Counted from the first letter of the stretch, positions 51,556-59,583 are shown. The stretch: 64,000 nt of DNA from Candidatus Saccharimonadota bacterium (GCA_020427985.1 JAGQNR010000003.1:62001-126000); one strand, 5' to 3'. Numbers and translations are program-made. The notes: generated by a model not told the origin, from the letters alone.

Positions 51556-53316
51556 TTACTCGATGCTTTTAAGAGATAAATCTTTCAGTTGGTGGTCATC
51601 GACAGTGCTTGGGCTGTTCATCATTAGGTCTACGCCGCTGCCGTTTTTAGGGAACGCTACCACTTCGCGAATGTTATCTTCGCCTGTTAGCACCATAAAT
51701 ATGCGATCCAAGCCAAAGGCACAGCCAGCATGCGGTGGTGCGCCATACTTAAATGCATTCAGCATAGCGCCAAATTTTTCCTCGACGTACTCTGGAGTAA
51801 AGTCAAGCAAACCAAATACCTTATACAGCACCTCTGGGTTGTGGTTGCGCACACCCCCGCTGCATATTTCGTAACCATTCATTACCATGTCGTATTGGTC
51901 GGCCACAATATCGAGTTTGTTTTGAACGCTGTCAAGCTCAGCCAGCGAAGCCTTGGGCATGCTGAATGGGTTGTGGCCAAAGTCGAGCTTGCCGGTTTTT
52001 TCGTCGCGCTCATAAAACGGAAAGTCCACAATCCATACCAACGCTACAACAGTAGGGTCCTTAAGTTCAAAGTACTCGGCGAACTCGTTGCGTAGCCGTC
52101 CTAACACCTTGTTAACCACTCCACGGGTATCGGCGCCAAAAAATACAGCGTCACCGTCATCCGCCTGGGAACGGTTTTTAACTTCGGTGAGTTCCGTTTC
52201 ATTCATAAACTTAGCAATTGGCGACTGCACCTCGCCATCTTTGTAGGTTAGGTAGGCAAGGCCACCAGCACCTTCGCTTTTTGCGATTTCGGTGAACTTG
52301 TCTATTTGCGAACGGCTCAAGCTTGCACCGCCTTTTACACAGATTGCCTTCACGGCACCGCCTTCGCTCGCGGCGGCATTTTTGAACACACCAAAACCGG
52401 AGACTTTGAACACATCGGTCAGTTCTACGAGCTCCATGCCAAACCGTAGGTCTGGTTTGTCGGAGCCATAGCGTTCCATGGCTTCGGTGTACGGAATCCG
52501 TGGCACGTCTTCATGCAGCAATTTTTTGCCCGCAAAGTCTGTCACCAACTGGGTGATGAGCGGTTCCATAGTGCGGCGAACTTCGTCACCCTCGCTAACA
52601 AAGGCCATTTCTAGGTCGAGCTGATAAAAATCACCGTAGAGCCTATCTGCACGCGGGTCTTCATCCCTAAAACAGGTCGCAATTTGGTAGTAGCGCGGTA
52701 CCCCTCCGACCATGAGTAGTTGTTTGAACTGCTGTGGCGCTTGTGGCAGAGCGTAAAACTTGCCGGGGTGCACGCGAGACGGCACTAAAAAGTCGCGAGC
52801 GCCTTCAGGGCTACTGTTTGCCAAAATTGGCGTGGTTACTTCTATAAAATCGTGCTCTTCCATGTAGCTACGTAAAAATCTGTAGTATTCGGCACGCTGC
52901 TTAAGCCGCTCTTGCATTTTAGGGCGGCGCAGGTCTAGGTAGCGGTATTTGAGGCGCAACTCTTCGTTCGCTTGAGCCTCGGCAAATGGCTGTATGGGCA
53001 AAACTTCGCTGCGGTTGAGTATAGTTAGTTCTTGGACAACTAGTTCAATAGAACCAGTTGGGATTTTGTCGTTTTTTAAGGCGTCGTCGCGCTCTTTTAC
53101 TTCACCGGTTGCGCGCACAACAAATTCGTCACGCAGTTCGTCGGCAATCTTAAACGCCTCTGCTGCCTCTGGGTGAATAACCAGCTGCAACAGTCCGGTG
53201 TGGTCGCGTAAGTCTATAAAAACAAGCCCGCCATGGTCGCGGCGTGAATGTACCCACCCGCACGCGCTTATTGTTTTTCCGACTTGTTGTGGTGAATCTA
53301 TAGCAAGTGTTCTCAT
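51556..53316 (-). CDS. aspS: Aspartyl-tRNA synthetase
   Basis: Class IIb synthetase, 586 residues, bacterial type. N-terminal OB fold with GWVHSRRDHGGLVFIDLRD. Class II motif 2 is in RYYQIATCFRDEDPRADR, and motif 3 is AFGLDRIFMVLTGEDNIREVVAFPK split around the invariant Arg. The bacterial GAD insertion lies around residues 280-410. AAAGGA precedes the ATG, and a structured leader of about 115 nt lies upstream. Confidence 0.98.
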   Translation of the reverse strand: MRTLAIDSPQQVGKTISACGWVHSRRDHGGLVFIDLRDHTGLLQLVIHPEAAEAFKIADELRDEFVVRATGEVKERDDALKNDKIPTGSIELVVQELTILNRSEVLPIQPFAEAQANEELRLKYRYLDLRRPKMQERLKQRAEYYRFLRSYMEEHDFIEVTTPILANSSPEGARDFLVPSRVHPGKFYALPQAPQQFKQLLMVGGVPRYYQIATCFRDEDPRADRLYGDFYQLDLEMAFVSEGDEVRRTMEPLITQLVTDFAGKKLLHEDVPRIPYTEAMERYGSDKPDLRFGMELVELTDVFKVSGFGVFKNAAASEGGAVKAICVKGGASLSRSQIDKFTEIAKSEGAGGLAYLTYKDGEVQSPIAKFMNETELTEVKNRSQADDGDAVFFGADTRGVVNKVLGRLRNEFAEYFELKDPTVVALVWIVDFPFYERDEKTGKLDFGHNPFSMPKASLAELDSVQNKLDIVADQYDMVMNGYEICSGGVRNHNPEVLYKVFGLLDFTPEYVEEKFGAMLNAFKYGAPPHAGCAFGLDRIFMVLTGEDNIREVVAFPKNGSGVDLMMNSPSTVDDHQLKDLSLKSIE

Positions 53317-53451
53317 GGTTTCCTTTGATCTTGAAGTAAGTAGTGGTATGACTGTTGCTTGGGTCGACTACGCAGACTAAGCCCGCCAGGAGTAGCTGCC
53401 GACCCGAGGATTTATATTTGCTCGTACCACTGTTTGCATGCAGCTATTTTA
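53317..53451 (-). promoter_or_regulatory. Structured 5' leader of aspS
   Basis: Nested stems: AGTGGTA (53342-53348) with TACCACT (53425-53431), and GGGTCG (53361-53366) with CGACCC (53400-53405). The inner loop offers alternatives CTAC/GTAG and GCAG/CTGC. TAAAAT (53451-53446) is the likely -10. A short match to the T-box GGTGGTAC-type motif lies at the 5' end rather than the 3' end, so this is not a canonical T-box. Confidence 0.45.
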
Positions 53452-54342
53452 TCACTTTTTATCTGTTTTTGTACCAAGAAGCAGGTTGATTTGTTTCACG
53501 ATTGTTAATGGCATCATGTACATCTCGTCGGGGTATCTAAACCCTGTCTCGGGGTTCAGGAGGTTTCGAACAGTGTTATAGTGCTCTTTATGTCGTTTCT
53601 CTGCGCCTATTTGAGTCAGAGCAACAAAGAAGTCTTGGGGGCTCGGTTTTTCTATAACCATTGGCGCAATCTCTGCCTTTTGCATAGATAGTAAATGCTT
53701 AGATAGATGCGAAAAATGGTATTCCTTTGTTTCTGGATGATCCACCTCGTACTGCTTAAGTATTCTTTTGCGTTCACTAACACCCCAAGCTGTAAACTCA
53801 CTGCCCCAGGCTTTTATTTTAACCCCTTGTGGAGTCTGGTATGACTGCAGGGAATATAGCTCCCGTTCACCTGTAGACTGAGTGGCTTCATCTTTCACGC
53901 GCTGCACAATCTCTAGGTTCTTCCGAGCACTAACAATGTGACTTTTACCATGCTCTATCACATATTCTACGTGTCTGTTTTGCTTTGTTCGACACACAAG
54001 ACCGCTAAATAGCAGGTGTTCACCAGAAAGGTTTGCTATCACCCCATCCGTAAGTGCTTGCGTCTCTACTGTATTACCCTGCTCAATTACCCCCAAGTTA
54101 CTTAAACGAAACATGCGCGCAAACCTAGGATGCCGCGCAAGCCAATCCATGCGGCGTATCAGACTATCTGCTTCTGCAGCGAGCTGTGCTTCGTAACTAC
54201 CTTCGTGTTCCAGAGCCAGTCGAGCATTTTCGGCCGCTTCACGGCGAATTCTTTCTTGTCCAGCACGAATCTGGCGACCACTTTCAAGCACTTGTGCGGC
54301 AAGCGCTTCCGCCAGCGGATCTGGAGTATACATTTCGGACAT
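53452..54342 (-). CDS. Hypothetical soluble protein
   Basis: A 296-residue protein from ATG 54342 (MSEMYTPDPLAEAL), chosen because TACTAT ends 8 bp before it. The first 75 residues form a charged helix (QIRAGQERIRREAAENARLALE). The remainder mixes beta and helix, with RTKQNRHVEYVIEHGKSHIV and SLQSYQTPQGVKIKAWGSEFTAWG. No family recognised. Lies downstream of the CBS protein on the same strand. Confidence 0.65.
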   Translation of the reverse strand: MSEMYTPDPLAEALAAQVLESGRQIRAGQERIRREAAENARLALEHEGSYEAQLAAEADSLIRRMDWLARHPRFARMFRLSNLGVIEQGNTVETQALTDGVIANLSGEHLLFSGLVCRTKQNRHVEYVIEHGKSHIVSARKNLEIVQRVKDEATQSTGERELYSLQSYQTPQGVKIKAWGSEFTAWGVSERKRILKQYEVDHPETKEYHFSHLSKHLLSMQKAEIAPMVIEKPSPQDFFVALTQIGAEKRHKEHYNTVRNLLNPETGFRYPDEMYMMPLTIVKQINLLLGTKTDKK

Positions 54343-54503
54343 ATTCGCCAATAGTACACCAGTCACAGTCAATAACCAAAAGCCGCTTCAGCCTCGCTCT
54401 CCTACACTACAGCTCCTCTTATTTCAACTTTGTAAACCTACTGTGGTCGCGAAAGGCTTGCAGGCAAATGAGGTGTAGAATGCGGAAGGTGAGGAAGGAA
54501 GGA

Positions 54504-55622
54504 TTATAGTTTGTTGGTGGGACTAGAGTGCTTGGGAGTGGCGCTACTGGGGTGAGTTTCGTCTGGGATTATTTTTTCAACAGGGTTAGGTTTTACCTCA
54601 TTTGCCTGATGTGCCTTGTGTTCACGCTTGGCGGCCGAGGCAGCAACAGCTCGCAAATCGTCGTATTTATCAAACTCGTCAACAATGGGCGAGCCAATCA
54701 CCTGTTCGATAACATCCTCGATAGTCAATACCCCAACGTACTCCTCAAACTCGTCGACCACAATAAAAAGATGCTGTTGAGTTTTGAGGAATGCCTGCAA
54801 TGCCTGAAACAAAGAATAGTTTTGATGAATGTATATCACACGTGACCTCATAACATCACTCACCTTGGGGGCGTTTTGGTGTTTAATGGCCTCGTGCAAA
54901 TACAACACACCGACAACCTGACTGTCTGACGACGACTTGACGACGGGAAAGCGACTATGCCCAGTGGCATGGAGACTATCCATTAACACTGGAGCAACCG
55001 TATCATCTGGTGAAACCGCTGAAACCACACGTTTTGGTGTCATAACGTCGCCTACAAGCTTATCGCCAAAAGTAAGTGCGTGTTTGAGTAGGTTGATTTC
55101 TTCCAAGGGGATGCGGTTGTCTGGCTGATGAGATTGTGTTTCTAGCAGAGTAACAAGATCGGCTTTTTCGTACACACCAGTGTGAAACTGCACCGGTCTG
55201 ATACGTCGCAAGCGTCGAGCAATAGCATCAAGTATGGGATGGGTTCTTTCTGTTACCCAAGTAATAACTGGAGCAGACCAAGTAGCTAGCCGGATACTGT
55301 ATTGTCTTGCTTTGCCACGAGACTGTGTGATACCTATTCCCCAAAACAGAAAAAGTATCGCCAATAGACTTGCCCATACAACCCCCAGTGAACGCTCCAG
55401 GCAAACGAGACTGCCATAGGCAAACACTCCAGCTATAACAACCAACAGTATTTTAACGGTAACACCATAGCAGACTGCGCGGTACAAAACGCTAGCAACC
55501 ACGTCACCCCTTCGTGCCCGACGCTTTAATTCAATAGTCGGCAAGCTAACATAGCCGCTGTAAACCGCCACAACAACCAGGCAACAAAATGCGAGCAGCA
55601 AGCCCATGATAAGCAAAAACAT
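54504..55622 (-). CDS. CBS-domain membrane protein (CNNM/HlyC/CorC-like)
   Basis: A 372-residue protein from ATG 55622. The N-terminal half has about four hydrophobic segments; IPLEEINLLKHALTFGDKLVGDVMTPK leads into a CBS pair (VAPVLMDSLHATGHSRFPVV and LFQALQAFLKTQQHLFIVVDEFEEYVGVLTIEDVIEQVIG split by sheet turns). A charged tail with Lys/Glu/Pro ends it. Possibly magnesium or metal homeostasis. TACTAT ends 6 bp before this ATG; an upstream ATG in the frame lies before the promoter. Confidence 0.85.
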   Translation of the reverse strand: MFLLIMGLLLAFCCLVVVAVYSGYVSLPTIELKRRARRGDVVASVLYRAVCYGVTVKILLVVIAGVFAYGSLVCLERSLGVVWASLLAILFLFWGIGITQSRGKARQYSIRLATWSAPVITWVTERTHPILDAIARRLRRIRPVQFHTGVYEKADLVTLLETQSHQPDNRIPLEEINLLKHALTFGDKLVGDVMTPKRVVSAVSPDDTVAPVLMDSLHATGHSRFPVVKSSSDSQVVGVLYLHEAIKHQNAPKVSDVMRSRVIYIHQNYSLFQALQAFLKTQQHLFIVVDEFEEYVGVLTIEDVIEQVIGSPIVDEFDKYDDLRAVAASAAKREHKAHQANEVKPNPVEKIIPDETHPSSATPKHSSPTNKL

Positions 55623-55706
55623 AATTCTATAGTACGAGTATCGGTCGCTTTTTAAAAGCCTGCTGGAGTATGTGATACCATAGAAGTTGTAAAAGAGGGA
55701 GCACAC

Positions 55707-56354
55707 ATGGATAAGCGATTTTGGGCTGTTATCGGAGTATTACTGATTGGTTTTTTGGGAATCGTGTTTATTAACAACGGCAAAGAAAAGGTAGTTTCAG
55801 AGCCGACGAACCACGTATCTGGTAATGTTGCGAGCAAAGTTACACTGGAAGAATATGGCGATTACCAATGCCCTGCCTGCGCAGGTTTTGCCCCAGTTAC
55901 TACTGAGGTGCGGCAAAAGTATAAAGATACCGTTAAGTTCCAGTTCCGTAACCTGCCCCTCACCCAAATTCACCCCAACGCCTACGCTGCTGCCCGTGCT
56001 GCCGAAGCTGCCGATAAGCAAGGTAAGTTCTGGGAGATGCACGACTTGCTTTATACTCAGTCAAATTGGACTGCCTGGACAAATGCAACCAACCCAGAGC
56101 CGTTTTTTGAACAATACGCGAAACAGCTTAACCTAAATGTCCCAACGTTTAAGACCGACGCCAAGAGCGAAGCAATAAACAACCGTATTGCTTCCGATGT
56201 GGCTGCCTTTGACGCGACTAAACAACAAAAGGCCACGCCAGCGTTCTTCCTTAACGGCAAGTATATCAAATCGAGTGAACTGGTTGATGCTCAGGGCCAG
56301 CCTAGCGTTGAGATGTTTAGCAAGATTCTTGATGCTGCGCTCGCCAAAAAATAA
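55707..56354 (+). CDS. Membrane-anchored DsbA-like thiol oxidoreductase
   Basis: A 215-residue protein. An N-terminal signal anchor (about 5-23) is followed by a thioredoxin/DsbA fold with EYGDYQCPACAGF (C55, C58), QFRNLPLTQIHPNAYAAARAAEAA as the helical insertion, and ATPAFFLNGKYI holding the cis-proline. It should form or isomerise disulfides in exported proteins. GAGGGA precedes the ATG, so the gene has a leader. Divergent from the CBS protein gene. Confidence 0.93.
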   Translation: MDKRFWAVIGVLLIGFLGIVFINNGKEKVVSEPTNHVSGNVASKVTLEEYGDYQCPACAGFAPVTTEVRQKYKDTVKFQFRNLPLTQIHPNAYAAARAAEAADKQGKFWEMHDLLYTQSNWTAWTNATNPEPFFEQYAKQLNLNVPTFKTDAKSEAINNRIASDVAAFDATKQQKATPAFFLNGKYIKSSELVDAQGQPSVEMFSKILDAALAKK

Positions 56355-56381
56355 CGCTCCCTGCGACAACCTGCATAAAGT

Positions 56382-56410
56382 AAAGTCCCGGGACTTTAAC
56401 CCGGGACTTT
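56382..56410. terminator. Bidirectional terminator
   Basis: AAAGTCCCGGG and CCCGGGACTTT form an 11-bp perfect stem with a 7-nt loop. Serves the DsbA-like gene on the left and the 30-codon ORF on the right. Confidence 0.93.
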
Positions 56411-56411
56411 A

Positions 56412-56504
56412 TTAGTAGTGGATGAACTGCTGCCAGCCTGGGCGGCGGACGCGCACCCGAACAGCTGAGGGGCGTTCAAACACGGTTGTAACTGGTATGG
56501 ACAT
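56412..56504 (-). CDS. 30-residue arginine-rich small protein
   Basis: ATG 56504 to TAA 56414-56412 encodes a basic peptide, MSIPVTTVFERPS then AVRVRVRRPGWQQ and FIHY, with six Arg. A second TAA follows immediately toward the terminator. GGAGAG lies upstream as Shine-Dalgarno, preceded by an 8-bp hairpin TGTACTGC/GCAGTACA and an A-rich leader, with promoter TTGACC-18-TATACT. The layout matches the 31-codon ORF at 23982-24077. No homologue known to me. Confidence 0.55.
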   Translation of the reverse strand: MSIPVTTVFERPSAVRVRVRRPGWQQFIHY

Positions 56505-56606
56505 AGTGTCTCTCCGGCATGTACTGCACCCGCAGTACAACCTTTGTTATTTTTGTTATTTTTGTCTCTAACCACTACACTCGCCTGTAGCTGTAAAGTA
56601 CTTATA

Positions 56607-56636
56607 AGTATAGTAAACTCCTTGTGCTTTGGTCAA
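56607..56636 (-). promoter_or_regulatory. Promoter of the 30-codon ORF
   Basis: TTGACC (56636-56631), 18 bp, TATACT (56612-56607). Predicted start near 56600 gives a leader of about 95 nt with A-rich tracts (CAAAAATAACAAAAATAAC). Confidence 0.7.
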
Positions 56637-56728
56637 TCACTACATGTAGTAAATTTGTCATGATACTGTACCTGAAGTTACGCCTCAGTCATGACTTTGC
56701 CATCTACTTATACACAGCTTTGGACCAA

Positions 56729-56893
56729 CTAGTCCTGGGGAATACCTTCGCAGCATTTGGTAATATTTTTGCACGCTGGGCAAGCAAAATGCCCATGCAC
56801 CGGCTCAATTGGATAATGACCGCAGACTTCGCAAAATAACTCAGGTGCTCGCTCCTTGACCATTTCTGCATAGGGGTCAAATGCATCGCTCAT
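56729..56893 (-). CDS. 54-residue zinc-ribbon protein
   Basis: ATG 56893, preceded by AAAGGAG, to TAG 56731-56729. Residues C21-E-V-C24 and C38-P-A-C41 form two CxxC knuckles, with C47-C48 following, typical of a rubredoxin-like or zinc-ribbon fold. It lies 18 bp after the stop of the riboswitch-preceded gene, so it is the second gene of that transcript. Role unknown; nucleic-acid or protein binding is plausible. Confidence 0.75.
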   Translation of the reverse strand: MSDAFDPYAEMVKERAPELFCEVCGHYPIEPVHGHFACPACKNITKCCEGIPQD

Positions 56894-56911
56894 GTCATCT
56901 CCTTTTTTAAA

Positions 56912-58078
56912 CTAACCACAGCCAACACTGCCTTCTTTGCAAGGCTTGGTTTGACACTCTGTAAGTAGCTCGTTTTTTTTGCGGTGATTGGTGTGGCCCT
57001 CGGTGCATTTGAAGGTAAGCGGGCCAAATTCGTCCTCTTCATTAGAGGGCTCTTCGCTCTTGTTGCCATAACCCAGAGCATTGAGCTGTGATTCAGCGCT
57101 CGGCCCCGCCTCTGATGAACGAAGTGTACTGCCGCAGCTGCTGTATACCTTGCCTTCGGCTCGTGCCTGGGTGCCCATGAGATGGAGTTCAGCGCTTAAG
57201 TGTATGTGGGGCAACAATGCGGCAACCGGTAATTCCGATACCTGGCGATAGGTTGTCTCGGTCCGCTCAACAAACCCAGTAGCTCGTTCATAGCGCGCCT
57301 CGAGGGCCGCAATTACGTTGAACCGCTCATTGTCAGTGTGAGCCATGGCGTAGGCATCAATCAAATCTTGCTGCTTACAGGCAAACTCGTAGGTATTCCT
57401 GCGGGTGTCTTTGCGGCCAGCGTACCAGGTGCCACCATATTGCTTTGTGAGACTACGGTCGTACACCCCTGTGAGCCTGTCGATTAGATAGGTCTGTTCA
57501 TCCCCTGAGAGCTGCATATGAGTACGTTGACCTAGCAACTCCCCAGCTGCTGGCACTCTTCCATGGTATTCGTACAACGCCTCTAGAGCGGTTCGGTTAG
57601 AACCATCAAGAGTCTGCGAAACCATGTGCATGGTGCCGTCTTGCCAATAAATCACTCTCAGCATGGTCTGCTGGCGAGTTACATTATAGCCACCGACATC
57701 CTCCCGAGCATTTTGTAGCTCAGATGGGAAGTCAGATACTACAATCATAGTATTTGGCAGTTCGCCTTTTGCCATGGCGAGCATATCGCGGTACTCAGCC
57801 TGTTCGTGACGACGACGACGCTGCTCAAAGGCAAGCTTGGGTGTGCGCATGGCGATTTCTTCGGCCTGGTCGAGCGATTTTTGGAAAATTGGCCCCATAG
57901 CATCACCATCGCTGGCATAGAGCTCGCCGCTGTGATAGCTGTATTCAAACGGCGTACGCATGGCACCGTTTAGAACCTCTGCAAAGAGCGTTGTGGTGTC
58001 GTTGTAGTCGCGCAGATAGGTATCGAATTCATGCGTATTTACAAGACTTTCGACTGATTTTTCGGCAGTTCGGACCAT
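56912..58078 (-). CDS. Unknown protein under a cobalamin-riboswitch-like leader
   Basis: A 388-residue soluble protein (MVRTAEKSVESLV start, preceded by GAGGG 7 bp upstream). Mostly helical, with LNGAMRTPFEYSYHSGELYASDGD early on, TMIVVSDFPSELQNA around residue 120, and GTWYAGRKDTRRNTYEFACKQQ mid-way. The C-terminus is Cys-rich (FKCTEGHTNH, LLTECQTKPCKEGSVGC), like a zinc-binding tail. No family recognised, no known B12-related motif. Coupled with the zinc-ribbon gene. Confidence 0.8.
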   Translation of the reverse strand: MVRTAEKSVESLVNTHEFDTYLRDYNDTTTLFAEVLNGAMRTPFEYSYHSGELYASDGDAMGPIFQKSLDQAEEIAMRTPKLAFEQRRRRHEQAEYRDMLAMAKGELPNTMIVVSDFPSELQNAREDVGGYNVTRQQTMLRVIYWQDGTMHMVSQTLDGSNRTALEALYEYHGRVPAAGELLGQRTHMQLSGDEQTYLIDRLTGVYDRSLTKQYGGTWYAGRKDTRRNTYEFACKQQDLIDAYAMAHTDNERFNVIAALEARYERATGFVERTETTYRQVSELPVAALLPHIHLSAELHLMGTQARAEGKVYSSCGSTLRSSEAGPSAESQLNALGYGNKSEEPSNEEDEFGPLTFKCTEGHTNHRKKNELLTECQTKPCKEGSVGCG

Positions 58079-58085
58079 AAGAATA

Positions 58086-58104
58086 CCCTCGGTCCCTCCG
58101 AGGG
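58086..58104 (-). promoter_or_regulatory. Hairpin sequestering the Shine-Dalgarno
   Basis: CCCTCGG and CCGAGGG form a 7-bp stem with a 5-nt loop. The GAGGG at its 3' arm is the Shine-Dalgarno of the downstream gene, so folding would block translation. Likely expression platform of the upstream aptamer. Confidence 0.6.
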
Positions 58105-58159
58105 CAAACGGTCAAACCATGGCTACAGGTAGCTATGGTTTGCTTCTGCTCGGAAGGCT

Positions 58160-58260
58160 TATTTCCGTTTCGGACTTGTCCCTTTGACTGATTAGAGTAG
58201 GGCTTACCGTTGCGGCACAGTTGAGGAATTTCACCTCATTCCGGATTTGTTTATTAAAAG
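58160..58260 (-). promoter_or_regulatory. Cobalamin (B12) riboswitch-like aptamer
   Basis: On the minus strand the leader reads CCGGAATGAGGTGAAATTCC, then TCAACTGTGCCGCAACGG and TAAGCC, followed after a short stem by AGTCAAAGGGACAAGTCCG. This matches the cobalamin core GGGAAnnnGGTGAAAnTCCnnnnCTGnCCCGCAACTGTAAGC and its downstream AGTC box. Two hairpins follow, AAACCATAGCTAC/GTAGCCATGGTTT and the Shine-Dalgarno hairpin. TACTAT near 58309-58304 is a possible -10. A variant or partial aptamer is possible, since the P1 closing stem was not confirmed. Confidence 0.7.
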
Positions 58261-58323
58261 TAGAGACTGCCTAGAGTCTAGCATGAGCATGACTACGCTA
58301 GATATAGTAGTTTTTACGGCAAG

Positions 58324-59013
58324 CTACTTCATTTTGAAGCTGTCTAGAATATCGTAGAGCACAGAGTAGTTTGGGTTAACGCCGTAGTCAGCAAAGACAA
58401 TAAAGAGTTTATGTTCGCCCGTGGTTGGCCCAGTTAGCTTGATGTAATTTATGCCGTCGCTCGAGATTGCGCCAACCACCGGCCGCTGAATATTGGCCAT
58501 GTCACACAAAAAATCGATATTTTGCCACTTGGCAGGCGCTATGCCCGTACGGCTATCTTTGTATTTCGCGTCGGTAAAATTAACACAGTTTTCTGACACC
58601 ATATCATGGTCAATGCCGCTCCCGCTTGCTGAAACGGTAATAGCCCTGTTAACCGCAAAGTTTGCTGGGGACGCATCGACATAAAGCCGTAATGTTTGTT
58701 GTTGGGTGGTTGGACTAATGAAGTTGTAGGTGGGCGACGGCACTACCGAAGCATCACGCCCCGCCTCTTTCCAGCCATCTGGCAGGTCAAAAGCAAAGAA
58801 TGGTTTATCGATGTGCGCCTTTTTGTCGCCATTTGGTTTGTAGGGAGCAGTAGCAGCGGTATCGTTTTGGATGTTTTGAGACGGAGCAATACGAAGATGA
58901 AAGAGAAAGTAGAACAGCGCTATCAAAAACAGCAAAAGCGCAATCACTATCGCTCGACGGCGAGCACGCCTGTAGCGATGGGTTCGGCGGTCAACATGAT
59001 AGCGATTATTCAT
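58324..59013 (-). CDS. Membrane-anchored protein of unknown function
   Basis: A 229-residue protein. An Arg-rich cytosolic start (RRTHRYRRARRRA) is followed by a transmembrane helix (about 22-44) and a beta-rich outer domain with FFAFDLPDGWKEAG, TLRLYVDASP and VIGAISSDGINYIKLTG-type strands. From memory this resembles PsbP/LpqN-like lipoprotein folds, but the call is weak. Overlaps the LexA-like gene by 8 bp and is therefore cotranscribed with it. Confidence 0.7.
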   Translation of the reverse strand: MNNRYHVDRRTHRYRRARRRAIVIALLLFLIALFYFLFHLRIAPSQNIQNDTAATAPYKPNGDKKAHIDKPFFAFDLPDGWKEAGRDASVVPSPTYNFISPTTQQQTLRLYVDASPANFAVNRAITVSASGSGIDHDMVSENCVNFTDAKYKDSRTGIAPAKWQNIDFLCDMANIQRPVVGAISSDGINYIKLTGPTTGEHKLFIVFADYGVNPNYSVLYDILDSFKMK

Positions 59014-59485
59014 TACTGACCCCAGCAGACTTTAAGGCACTGTAACGCTCTGCAAAGCTTTGAGCAGCACCCCCCAGACCGAGAACCTGTAAGGCCGCCA
59101 GTAGGGTTGCAATGTCTTTTTGCTGTGCTTCAGTTGCAAAAGCTTCGGTTTCTGCCTGAGTAAATAAATATTCGACTTTTTCAACGAGCCACCGTTCTTG
59201 GGCTGGCGTAATTTCGTTGGTTTTTAGTTTGGTTGGCAGTGGTTCTTGGCTAACAACTTCTAGTGATCGGGCGCTGTGGTCGCGCTTGCGCAGGTGGCCG
59301 CGCTTGATGAGATTGCCAACATGCAAGGCGACAGTTGCTACGGAGGTGTAATGCAGGCCATTCATAATCTCGCGGTAGCTAGGGCTGTAGCCATTCTCGG
59401 CAATAAATGTAGTAATGAATTCTAAAAGCTCTTTTTGCTTTTTGGTTGGGCGCACTGGCTCTAGGATGCTGGTCGTGGGTTCCAT
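59006..59485 (-). CDS. LexA-like repressor lacking the peptidase domain
   Basis: A 159-residue protein. Residues 12-78 form the LexA winged helix: TKKQKELLEFITTFIAENGYSPSYREI then SVATVALHVGNLIKRGHLRKR. After RSLEVV there is no S24 peptidase; instead a helical region (PAQERWLVEKVEYLFTQAETEAFATEAQQKDIATLL across two helices) follows. It may bind DNA without RecA-triggered self-cleavage. TATACT ends 7 bp before the ATG. Confidence 0.82.
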   Translation of the reverse strand: MEPTTSILEPVRPTKKQKELLEFITTFIAENGYSPSYREIMNGLHYTSVATVALHVGNLIKRGHLRKRDHSARSLEVVSQEPLPTKLKTNEITPAQERWLVEKVEYLFTQAETEAFATEAQQKDIATLLAALQVLGLGGAAQSFAERYSALKSAGVSNE

Positions 59486-59583
59486 ACTGTGTAGTATACA
59501 AAACCATAAACAAAATAAGAACTACCCGTTGTAATTTTGTAAGGACGGACCCTTAGCCGTACGATTTTAGCAATTCATATCTG

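Noticed and set aside
53317-53451. Canonical T-box in the aspS leader
   Set aside because: The GGTGGTAC-like sequence is at the 5' end, and no specifier hairpin plus terminator/antiterminator pair was found.
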